From positions 62,001-126,000 of the forward strand of contig JBBCIG010000017.1 in NCBI GenBank assembly GCA_037200685.1: a stretch of 64,000 nucleotides of DNA, given 5' to 3'. Shown one piece after another: positions 26,601 to 34,606 of the stretch. Below the pieces are notes generated by a model, which worked only from the letters and a program-made list of their open reading frames with translations, did no database searches and was not told the origin of the DNA. Positions within the stretch are counted from its first letter, which is position 1, and the number at the start of each line of letters is the position of its first letter. Position numbers and translations under genes: made by a program. Source of the stretch: JAJKIP01 sp037200685 (GTDB lineage: Bacteria; Bacteroidota; Bacteroidia; Chitinophagales; Chitinophagaceae).

Positions 26601-27465
26601 ATGCCAAAAGAAAATGCCATAAAAATATTTGAACAAAAGCAAGTTCGTACCCATTGGGATGAAGAAAAAGAACTATGGTATATATCAGTCATTGATGTCA
26701 TTGAAGTACTAACAGGAACTGACCGCCCGAGAAAATATTGGAGTGACTTGAAAGCCAAGCTGAAAAAAGAAGGAAGTGAGTTGTCCGAAAAAATCGGACA
26801 ACTGAAAATGCAATCATCAGACGGTAAGTTTTACAAAACCGATGTTGCCAATACGGAACAAATATTCAGACTTATCCAATCTATTCCGTCCCCTAAAGCA
26901 GAACCGTTTAAAATTTGGTTAGCACAATTAGCATCCGAACGTTTAGACGAGATGCAAGACCCCGAAATTACGATTGACAGGGCGTTGGAACAATATCTGA
27001 GATTAGGGTATTCAGAAAATTGGATTAACCAACGTTTGAAAAGCATCGAAATCAGAAAAGAACTTACAGTTGAGTGGGAAAAAAGAGGATTGAAAAAAGG
27101 TTTGCAATTTGCAACACTAACCGATATCATTACTGAAATGTGGTCAGGTAATACAACAAAAGAATATAAAATCCTGAAAGGACTGAAAAAGGAAAATCTT
27201 CGGGACAATATGACTAACATCGAACTTATTTTGAATATGCTGGCTGAAGCGTCTACCAGGGGACATTTCACAAGCCACAAATCCTGAAACATTTGACGAA
27301 AATGTAAAAGTTGCTCAACAAGGAGGTAATGTAGCCAAAGTAGCACGGCTTGAATTAGAAGCAAAAACAGGCAAAAAAGTAATTACTTCCCTTAACGCAA
27401 AAATTGTATTGAAAACAAAAGACAACCCAAAACAAATAGGAAAGAAAAGAAGGAAAGATCAGTAA
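26601..27465 (+). pseudogene. Bro-N domain protein, single C-terminal frameshift
   Basis: Begins MPKENAIKIFEQKQVRTHWD and shows the Bro-N DNA-binding domain (WYISVIDVIEVLTGTDRPRK, YWSDLKAKLKKEGSELSEKI) followed by the usual companion region (RLIQSIPSPKAEPFKIWLAQ, YLRLGYSENWINQRLKSIEI, GLKKENLRDNMTNIELILNM). One extra G near 27257 (acc-agg-gga) breaks the frame; beyond it DISQATNPETFDENVKVAQQ, KTGKKVITSLNAK and a basic tail run to a stop at 27463-27465. Repaired, it is about 288 residues, the normal length of this chromosomal Bro-N/antirepressor-like family. Its role is unknown; relatives occur in prophage and mobile regions. Confidence 0.85.
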
Positions 27466-27509
27466 AAATCTGCCTATAACCTATTATTCTATTGCAACAG
27501 CCTTTATCA

Positions 27510-27899
27510 ATGACAGATAGAAAGAAACATCAACTCCTGAATTACTTCATTGCAACTGTATGGGTCATTAACGGGCTTTTTTGCAAAGTGCTAAACCTTG
27601 TACCAAGGCACCAGGAAATTGTGGCGCAAATTTTAGGAAATAACTATTCCAGGCTATTAACTATACTAATAGGACTTTTAGAAATTGCAATGGCGATTTG
27701 GATTTTAAGCCGGGTACTTACACGGCTTAATGCAATTACTCAAATACTCATTATTGCGACAATGAATACACTGGAGTTTATCCTAGTCCCGGATTTGTTG
27801 CTTTGGGGAAGAGCTAATGCTATTTTCGCCTTCCTGTTTATCCTGGTAATTTATTACAATGAGTTTTACCTGAATAAAAATTTAGCTTTGCAGGCATAG
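27510..27899 (+). CDS. DoxX-like membrane protein
   Basis: 129 residues from the Met at 27510. Four membrane segments in the DoxX pattern: LLNYFIATVWVINGLFCKVL, LLTILIGLLEIAMAIWILS, LNAITQILIIATMNTLEFIL, and ANAIFAFLFILVIYYNEFYL. It is the first gene of a tight set (one base before the next gene), with DUF2071, methyltransferase and membrane-protein partners. Confidence 0.8.
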   Translation: MTDRKKHQLLNYFIATVWVINGLFCKVLNLVPRHQEIVAQILGNNYSRLLTILIGLLEIAMAIWILSRVLTRLNAITQILIIATMNTLEFILVPDLLLWGRANAIFAFLFILVIYYNEFYLNKNLALQA

Positions 27900-27900
27900 C

Positions 27901-28642
27901 ATGTTATCATTTTTAAAAAACCATCCTTTTGCTGTTGAAGCTTTTTTTGAAAGCTCGCTTGTTCTGACTTTTGCCATTCCCAAAGAGCAAATTCAACATC
28001 TTATCCCACCCTGTTTACAATTAGATACGCTTAAAGATAAATGGGCTTTCATTGCAGTGGCAATGGTCCAGACAAAGGGCTTAAGGCCCAAAGGTTTTCC
28101 AAAATTTTTTGGCAATGATTTTTTCTTAATCGGGTACCGTGTCTTTGTAAGATATGAGAAACACAGCAGGCAAAAATTTAAGAGGCTTGTACATTCTTAA
28201 ATCAGAAACCGACAAAAAGAAAATGGAATTCTTTGGCAATATCTTTACGCATTACAATTATACAACAACGGATATCAATACGAATAACAAAAATGGAGTA
28301 ACAGAAATTAATTCTGTTAAATCAGGATTCAAAATAGCAATTGAGGATTCCACTAACGAAAATATTTCACTACCAATCGGTTCACCATTCGCCGATTGGA
28401 AACAAGCAAGAAGGTTCGCAGGGCCGTTACCATTTACCTTTACCTATAATCCTGCTAGCAAAAAAGTTTTAATTATTGAAGGCGTCAGGGAAAATTGGAA
28501 ACCCATGCCTGTTAAAGTCATTGATTACAATTTTTCTTTTATTAATAATTTCCAATTAAATAATGTCAGGCTGGCAAACGCTTTTATCATCCGCAACATT
28601 CCCTACTATTGGAAAAAAGGAAAACTTGAGCAATGGAAATAA
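27901..28642 (+). pseudogene. DUF2071 (YqjF-type) protein, one frameshift
   Basis: First piece MLSFLKNHPFAVEAFFESSL ... IPPCLQLDTLKDKWAFIAVA ... NDFFLIGYRVFVRYE; an extra base near 28160 breaks the frame, which resumes as NTAGKNLRGLYILKSETDKK ... SGFKIAIED ... ADWKQARRFAGPLPFTFTYN ... NFQLNNVRLANAFIIRNIPY. The order and length match DUF2071 proteins, which have an acetoacetate-decarboxylase-like fold of unknown activity. Its 3' end overlaps the methyltransferase start by 10 bp, so both were translated from one message. Confidence 0.78.
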
Positions 28643-29385
28643 AAAGAAGGCCCTTACAGGGGGTAATAAACATTTTAAGTTTTAACCGCCACTTCTATGT
28701 GTTTGGCCTCGGAGTATTAGGTTTATTGTTTGCAAGCCGTTTGCTTTTTAAATGGCCTGATACCATTTTCTGGATAGTTATAATAGCATTTTTGTACGGC
28801 CTTATCATGCCGTTGATCGTATCTGCTTATGTCTATGACTTTTCCGGCTTTTATAAATTCAATTGGCTAAGTAAACAGGTCAACGATGATACAAGTATAA
28901 AGCAAATCGTCAATATCAATGCGGGCTTTGATGAAACGAGCTTTATAATAGAAAATAAATTCCCTCATGCTGACATAAAAGTGTTTGATTTTTATAATGC
29001 CAAACAACATACAGAACCTGCCATAAAAAGGGCCCGTAAAGTGAGTTTAGTATATCCTGACACGCAGCAAATAGCATCAAATTCAATACCACTCAAAGAC
29101 AATTCCGCGGATATAATCTTTCTATTATCAGCAGTGCATGAAATAAGATCACACGAAGAGAAAGTGCAATTTTTAAAAGAATGCCATAGAATTTGTAAGC
29201 GGGAAGGAAAAGTAATTATGGTAGAACATTTAAGGGACTTCCCGAATTTTTTAGCTTTCTCAGTTGGCTTCACTCATTTTTTCCCACGATCCACATGGAA
29301 AAATGCTTTTGAAAGTGCGGGTTTTTCTTCTTTCCGGGAAACTAAATTCACACCGTTTATGTCTATCTTCAAATGCACCTCTTGA
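28633..29385 (+). CDS. Membrane-anchored SAM-dependent methyltransferase
   Basis: 250 residues. Two N-terminal membrane segments (FYVFGLGVLGLLFASRLLF and TIFWIVIIAFLYGLIMPLIV) precede a class I methyltransferase domain. Motif I is relaxed to IVNINAGFDETSFIIENKFP, the acidic strand is DIKVFDFYN, and later motifs are NSIPLKDNSADIIFLLSAVH and CHRICKREGKVIMVEHLRDF. Substrate unknown; the co-occurring DUF2071 and DoxX-like genes suggest a membrane-linked metabolite. Confidence 0.8.
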   Translation: MEIKRRPLQGVINILSFNRHFYVFGLGVLGLLFASRLLFKWPDTIFWIVIIAFLYGLIMPLIVSAYVYDFSGFYKFNWLSKQVNDDTSIKQIVNINAGFDETSFIIENKFPHADIKVFDFYNAKQHTEPAIKRARKVSLVYPDTQQIASNSIPLKDNSADIIFLLSAVHEIRSHEEKVQFLKECHRICKREGKVIMVEHLRDFPNFLAFSVGFTHFFPRSTWKNAFESAGFSSFRETKFTPFMSIFKCTS

Positions 29386-29415
29386 TTCATTTTGTATATT
29401 GATTCTTCATTATAA

Positions 29416-29811
29416 ATGGAACTACATCTTAAAATAATCGGTTTTTGTTTAATTGGCCTAGGCTTAATTCATGCCATTTTTCCAAGACAATTCAATTGGA
29501 AACAAGAACTCAGTCCACTGAGCATTATAAACAGGGAAATGATGTATGTTCATACTTTCTTTATTGCACTTACTTTGTTTCTCATAGGACTTTTATGCCT
29601 GACATCCCCTGCTGACCTAATCAATACAACTTTGGGCAAGCGGGTTTCGCTGGGACTTGGTATATTCTGGGCATTAAGGTTATTCGTACAGTTTTTCGTT
29701 TATTCATCAACAACATGGAGAGGCAAAGCATTCGAAACAAAAATCCATATCCTGTTTTCCATTTTCTGGATTTACTTAAGTGTAATATTCATCCTGGTAT
29801 ATTTTTTATGA
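29416..29811 (+). CDS. Four-helix membrane protein
   Basis: 131 residues, start ATGGAACTACATCTTAAAAT. Hydrophobic segments at KIIGFCLIGLGLIHAIF, MMYVHTFFIALTLFLIGLLC, LGLGIFWALRLFVQFFVYSS and ILFSIFWIYLSVIFILVYFL. Fourth gene of the DoxX/DUF2071/methyltransferase set, 30 bp after the methyltransferase. No catalytic motif seen. Confidence 0.72.
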   Translation: MELHLKIIGFCLIGLGLIHAIFPRQFNWKQELSPLSIINREMMYVHTFFIALTLFLIGLLCLTSPADLINTTLGKRVSLGLGIFWALRLFVQFFVYSSTTWRGKAFETKIHILFSIFWIYLSVIFILVYFL

Positions 29812-29866
29812 TACAACTGACCTATTATTCGGCTCAGTAACTAATACTTTGTAAAAACCTAAAACC

Positions 29867-30208
29867 ATGATCACCGGAGCACATACCATACTATACAGTT
29901 CCAACCCGGAAGCAGACCGTGAGTTTTTTAAAACAGTTTTAAAATTCCCGCATGTAGATATAGGTCATGGATGGCTAATTTTTGGGTTACCGCCTTCTGA
30001 AGTGGCGGTGCATCCTTCTGCTGAAAATGGATTGGTTGAATTTTATCTGTTGTGTGATGATATAAATTCTTTCGTCAAAGAAATGGCTGAACAAAAAATT
30101 GCCTGCACGCCGATAGATGCTCAACGCTGGGGCAATATCGTATACATAACATTGCCGGGCGATGGTAAATTAGGAGTTTATCAAGCGAAACATGAAAGGC
30201 CAAAATGA
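29867..30208 (+). CDS. VOC family protein
   Basis: 113 residues with the paired beta-alpha-beta-beta-beta modules of vicinal-oxygen-chelate proteins: MITGAHTILYSSNPEADREF, WLIFGLPPSEVAVHPS, VEFYLLCDDINSFVKEM and WGNIVYITLPGDGKLGVYQ. His near residue 6 and acidic residues near the strand ends could bind metal. Substrate unknown; glyoxalase- or resistance-like relatives exist. Last gene before a dispersed repeat. Confidence 0.8.
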   Translation: MITGAHTILYSSNPEADREFFKTVLKFPHVDIGHGWLIFGLPPSEVAVHPSAENGLVEFYLLCDDINSFVKEMAEQKIACTPIDAQRWGNIVYITLPGDGKLGVYQAKHERPK

Positions 30209-30232
30209 TCACCCGTTAGGAATAAAACGATG

Positions 30233-30304
30233 CATTGTTCAGTAAAGAACAGAAAGATGAACGGAGCGTCGCAACAGACGATGCCATGAAATACTACAGC
30301 TGGC
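30233..30304 (+). repeat. Dispersed repeat DR1, copy 10
   Basis: GTTCAGTAAAGAACAGAAAG, ACGGAGCGTCGCAACAGACG, ATGCCATGAAATACTACAGC. Confidence 0.88.
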
Positions 30305-30354
30305 ATCAAAAATTTTAATTGATAACACAGCAAGCAACTTCTAAGAAATATAAC

Positions 30355-31547
30355 TTACTCTTCTATTACATCAAACACGACCCGCTGCTTACGAACAGAA
30401 GTTACGGGCTTTCCATTTTTCGTGGCGGGTTTCCATTTCGGACTTTCATTAAGTACCCGCATAAATTCTTGTTCCATACCATAACCGTGTTTCGTCAGGG
30501 GTGTAACATCAGTAATTTGCCCTTCAGTGCCCACGGCAAATTGTGCAATCACTTCATAACTCCCGGCAGGCGCCTTTCTTTTAATAGGTACATTCTCATT
30601 TATATTTTTTTCAAGAAACGCTATCCATGCGGCATTGCCGCCGGGGAAATCCGCTTCTTTTTCTTCATCGGCCATTTGCGGTAAATATTCCCGGGCTTGT
30701 TCATTACCATTATCCGCCGACTTCTTCATCCAGTATTTCGCTTTATCTATATCTTTCGTTACGTCTTCACCTTTATAATAAGTGATGGCTATATTCCGCT
30801 GTGCGTTTGCATTACCTTTCTTAGCGGCTTCTTCATATAAACGGGTTGCTTCAGCCCGGTCTTTTGCAATTCCACCTTTACCTTCAAGATAATAGTTAGC
30901 GAGATTGTATATGCCATTCGCATTTCCGCCATCGGCGGACTTCCTGAACCATTTAGCGGCCTCCGTTTCATTTTTAGCGGCGCCTCCCATTCCTAAATCA
31001 TAGTAAGCGCCAAGCATCGTTTGCGCCGGGGCCGATCCCTGCTCCGCTGATCTTTTAAACCATTTGAATGCTTCCGTTTCATTTTTAGGAAAGTTGCCGG
31101 AACCATCCTGGTAATTCATCGCCGTCTCATATTGAGCATCGGCATGTCCGAGGTCCGCAGCTTTCTTAAACCATTTGGCCGCTTCCGCATCATCTTGCTT
31201 ATGTCCAAACACACCATATAAATATTGAACACCCATTTGAAACTGGGCTTTCGGCTCTCCATGTTCCGCCGCTTTTACAAACCAGGTTTCCGCTTCTTCG
31301 TTCCTGAACAATTGGCCAAGACATGCGCCAAGGCGGTACTCTGATGTTTTAGAAAAAGCGGGTTGCTGGTATGCTTAAAATAAAGAAGAGAAGCTGCTTC
31401 GTATTTCTTTTTATCAAAAAGGCTGTCCGCTTTTTTGATGTCTTGTAAAAAAGATTTTTGTGTAATGCTTTGGTTTGTTTTGGCGGGTTGTGCTGCTACT
31501 GCTAAAGAAGTAAATAGTAATACGGAAAAGAAAATAACCTGTCGCAT
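30355..31547 (-). pseudogene. Sel1-repeat protein with TonB C-terminal domain, one frameshift
   Basis: Starts at 31547 with a signal peptide (RQVIFFSVLLFTSLAVAAQ). A missing T near 31355 splits the frame; repaired it reads NPLFSKTSEYRLGACLGQLF and then runs to 30355. Six Sel1 repeats follow (EAETWFVKAAEHGEPKAQFQ, EAAKWFKKAADLGHADAQYE, EAFKWFKRSAEQGSAPAQTM and so on). The last 95 residues resemble a TonB C-terminal/energy-transducer domain (AWIAFLEKNINENVPIKRKA, YEVIAQFAVGTEGQITDVT, PKWKPATKNGKPVTSVRKQR). It would be periplasmic; similar proteins act in envelope assembly or receptor energising. The single homopolymer shift could be sequence error. Confidence 0.82.
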
Positions 31548-31663
31548 AGAAATTTTAAATTATACCGGCTGGAATTGATTAATGCTTGAAATTAATGTAT
31601 CGGTATGGTTTAGCCAAAGTGAAACGTTGAAGAAAATATTTGCAAGCGTAAATTCAACAAAAA

Positions 31664-31682
31664 CACCGGGCGATGCCCGGTG
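31664..31682 (-). terminator. Terminator hairpin of the lipoprotein gene
   Basis: CACCGGGCGATGCCCGGTG with a T-rich tail on the minus strand (A-rich at 31655-31663). Confidence 0.75.
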
Positions 31683-31711
31683 TAATAACAAGAAAATATA
31701 TTCCAATATTT

Positions 31712-32224
31712 TTATTTAGTCGCCACTTTCACATCCGCATAATCAATCTTACCGGCGCCATTACTCAGGAAACTGACCTGCTTTATTCCATCAACATTTT
31801 CCCAGCGGATAATATTAGGATTACTAAAAGCAGGAGTGGAAGGCGAAAGCCCCAATAATGCTATATTATTTTCATTGAGTTCATGATCTGAAAGATTATT
31901 AACGGTGATCCAGTCCGCTTTTCCATTGATAAATATGACTTCAAACTTTTCCGCCTGGTAAAATGATTTATCACAGGGGTTCTCTTTGCAGGGAGTGCCG
32001 CCCGGGCTGGCTTTTTCCGTTGATTCAGCTTTTCCCAATATTGCTTCTACTTCTTCCGGTGACTTACCGGCTATTGCGGAGACATTGACCACGGGAGTTA
32101 TTGTTGATTTTGTCACGCTGGCTTTCTCTTCAGTTGCTGATTCAGTTTTATCGGAAGAGCTGCCGCAGGAATAAATAACTACAGCGAACGCTAAAAGGAG
32201 AATGGCTACCGGAAATTTTTTCAT
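31712..32224 (-). CDS. Lipoprotein of unknown function
   Basis: 170 residues with lipobox AFAVVIYSCGSS (Cys 20). After a Ser/Thr/Glu/Lys linker come IAGKSPEEVEAILGKAEST and CKENPCDKSFYQAEKFEVIF, INGKADWITVNNLSDHELN; the first looks like the SmpA/OmlA-type turn seen in outer-membrane assembly lipoproteins, but that link is weak. Flanked by its own terminator. Confidence 0.72.
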   Translation of the reverse strand: MKKFPVAILLLAFAVVIYSCGSSSDKTESATEEKASVTKSTITPVVNVSAIAGKSPEEVEAILGKAESTEKASPGGTPCKENPCDKSFYQAEKFEVIFINGKADWITVNNLSDHELNENNIALLGLSPSTPAFSNPNIIRWENVDGIKQVSFLSNGAGKIDYADVKVATK

Positions 32225-32399
32225 AAATACAAATTTTAATTAACTGGTTTTATCATTTAGTAAATAGTTACGGATTGTGAGACGTGGCCTTAACGTTGAA
32301 GTTTCGGAGTTTATTATTCGTCTTTGGGCGATTTTTAGTTTTTCAAATCTATTATCGCTTTTACGACACTACTTCCTCTAGAGGATTGATATCGATGTA

Positions 32400-32559
32400 A
32401 TTGCTGAATAGCGAACAGGAAGATGAAGAGTGCGACCATTCGACTTCGTTCATGGTAAACTGCGACGCTAATGTTGAGTAGCGAACAGAACGATGAACGG
32501 AGCGTCGCAACAGACGATGCTAGTAGCACTACAGCTGGTCAATGCACAGCATCCTGCGG
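32400..32559 (+). repeat. Dispersed repeat DR1, copy 11 (long form)
   Basis: Near-identical inverted partner of 18958-19124. Two tandem left halves (TGCTGAATAGCGAACAGGAA and TGTTGAGTAGCGAACAGAAC) precede one right half (CAACAGACGATGCTAGTAGC, ACTACAGCTGG). Confidence 0.93.
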
Positions 32560-32560
32560 A

Positions 32561-32588
32561 CAAAAAAAACACCGAGCTATGCCCGGTG
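32561..32588 (-). terminator. Terminator hairpin of the 32616 gene
   Basis: On the minus strand CACCGGGC, loop, GCTCGGTG, then eight T residues. Confidence 0.8.
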
Positions 32589-32615
32589 TAACAAATAAGA
32601 AAATATTTTTTTAAT

Positions 32616-33437
32616 TTATTTATACCCCACCCATTTCCTCAGCTCCATATCAAACAACCAATAGGTCCCATTTGCAAATGCAAAATTGAATGTAGCTTCT
32701 GTTGTCGCCGTTTCAGGAAGTTTGAGGACCTTGCTGAGAAAACCTGTTTTGGAATCGTATAGTTCAATTTTTTGGTCGGTAATATTCAGGAAACCGAGTT
32801 CCTGTCCTTTTACGCCTGTGTAGATAAGAGAGCTGCTGTTGTAATCTTCATTGATACTGTATATATCTTCATCCTCGTCCGCCCCCTGCGTTTTTTTGCG
32901 GCCCCAGTGAATGGTAACAGAATCTTTTAATTCCGCATCATTATTATACATATAAACCTGGCTGGCGTTCAGGAACAAAATCTGTTTGGTCAATGCATTA
33001 TAAGTCCCCACACTTTGACCGTCCGGCTGGTGCGTTCCTTCTTTTATTACATCTATATCAGTAGGTATCCCTTTGCTGTCGAGTGTGTAAGTAAACCAAC
33101 CGAAGTCACCGTATCCATTGCCGTATAATTTTTTTGTGGCCGCATTGTACCAAAGCCCGCGGGTATCCATCATCGTTGTTAGTTCATCATCGCTCAGGCG
33201 TTTACCTGTTGCATCAAAAACCGCCATGGGGTAGCCCACATTGCCGGCAAAAGATGCATAATACTTTTTGAGAACGGGGTGCCAGATTACACTTGCGCCC
33301 CTCGTGCCCGGCATATCATCCTCGGCCGTCTTGGGCATTTTAAGTTCCATTACCTTTTTTATAGGAATGGTGGGCTGGGCCCGGAGTGCTGTTCCTGTAA
33401 GGGTAAAAGCGAGTAGGAGCAAGAAGGTAGTTTTCAT
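32616..33437 (-). CDS. Secreted protein, propeller-like, unknown function
   Basis: 273 residues with signal peptide (KTTFLLLLAFTLTGTALRA). The body has repeated beta-strand pairs such as ASVIWHPVLKKYYASFAGN, GLWYNAATKKLYGNGYG, SVGTYNALTKQILFLNASQ, SLIYTGVKGQELGFLN and FNFAFANGTYWLFDMELRK, consistent with a beta-propeller. No sorting domain is visible, so it is probably periplasmic. I cannot name the family. Confidence 0.68.
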   Translation of the reverse strand: MKTTFLLLLAFTLTGTALRAQPTIPIKKVMELKMPKTAEDDMPGTRGASVIWHPVLKKYYASFAGNVGYPMAVFDATGKRLSDDELTTMMDTRGLWYNAATKKLYGNGYGDFGWFTYTLDSKGIPTDIDVIKEGTHQPDGQSVGTYNALTKQILFLNASQVYMYNNDAELKDSVTIHWGRKKTQGADEDEDIYSINEDYNSSSLIYTGVKGQELGFLNITDQKIELYDSKTGFLSKVLKLPETATTEATFNFAFANGTYWLFDMELRKWVGYK

Positions 33438-33586
33438 TTATATGTACATTTTACCACAAAGAACAAAAAGAAAGGGTTAATAGCAATACCCACGGGTACG
33501 TATTTTTTTATTTTGACATGGGAGACTATTTTGCTAAGAAGCTAGCATTCAAAGTGGTGTGGCAAGATGAATCGGACATTTTAATA

Positions 33587-34147
33587 CTACTCAAACTTGT
33601 CTAATTTAAAATAACCCAGGTGTATTTCATCTTCGGGCAGTTCATCAGCAGCAGCCGTAATTAAAATCTTGTATTGCTTTTTTGTATCAGCAGGCAGTAT
33701 ATCGATGATCTCGTAAATATCATCTACATCCACTCCATACTTATCATCAATATGTGAAGTAGCGCCTTTAAAACCTGTATGCCGGAAGAAGGCGGTTTGT
33801 TTCGCCATCGTTACCGCCCCGCCTTTATCAGCCGCGGCGATGATCATTTTATAATGAAACTCTTCAAATTCATTTTGCTTATACCCGCCGAGGTTGATGA
33901 AAAATAATTGGGCGGCGTTGCTTTGTTGGTTACCATCATTCGCAACAACGTTAACCGTATATCCATTAACCCTTTTTACTTCCCGCCACGCATCAATATG
34001 TAATTTTCCTTTCGCTTCCGTCCAGAATGATAGAATGCCCGGGATAATTTCTTTAATCGTTTCCCCGATACCAAAGAAAATATCATGCTGCTCGATGTTG
34101 CGGCCCTGTGGCGTAGCGCCAATTAATAACATAAAAAGTTTCGGCAT
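33587..34147 (-). CDS. DUF1543 domain protein
   Basis: 186 residues. The start MPKLFMLLIGATPQGRNIEQ, then HDIFFGIGETIKEIIPGI and LFFINLGGYKQNEFEEFHYK are the DUF1543 signature. The C-terminal half (KQTAFFRHTGFKGATSHIDD, KYGVDVDDIYEIIDIL) matches the second half typical of the longer members. Cytoplasmic, no known activity. Single gene. Confidence 0.85.
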   Translation of the reverse strand: MPKLFMLLIGATPQGRNIEQHDIFFGIGETIKEIIPGILSFWTEAKGKLHIDAWREVKRVNGYTVNVVANDGNQQSNAAQLFFINLGGYKQNEFEEFHYKMIIAAADKGGAVTMAKQTAFFRHTGFKGATSHIDDKYGVDVDDIYEIIDILPADTKKQYKILITAAADELPEDEIHLGYFKLDKFE

Positions 34148-34606
34148 AAGGAATGATTTATTTCAATACTAAATTTCGTTTTATTGTTTCATTACATCCT
34201 CAACTGCATTGATGCTGCCAGTAATAAGATTTGCGGCACCATTCAATCGTTTGACAAATATCAAATTTACCTTAGTGGAAAATAAGAAAATACTCTTATT
34301 GAAAAAAGAATAAATCAGTAATTACGTTTTTACCAGGGAGAATGATTTGCATTTATTAGTTGAAGAAGTACTTTTAAAATCGATTCACCATTTTATATCC
34401 AATAAAGAAACCCTATTACTCATGAAACCAACCACCACCATTCCAATCGTTATTTACTATTATCTTTTTTCGGTTCCTATTTAATTTTTTCCCAATTACT
34501 ATTATTTGCCCGGGCAGTGCGTGACGAATAAAAGTCATGTCATTATCCTGTATGAATAACCATGTCTCTATCCTATTATAAACTTAACTATCAAAAATTC
34601 AACCGT
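34148..34606. other. Intergenic stretch, no gene seen
   Basis: AT-rich spacer between divergent genes, holding the promoter region of the 34607 surface protein. No dispersed repeat copy and no convincing hairpin. The frame does extend to 34562 but adds no signal-peptide features. Confidence 0.45.
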
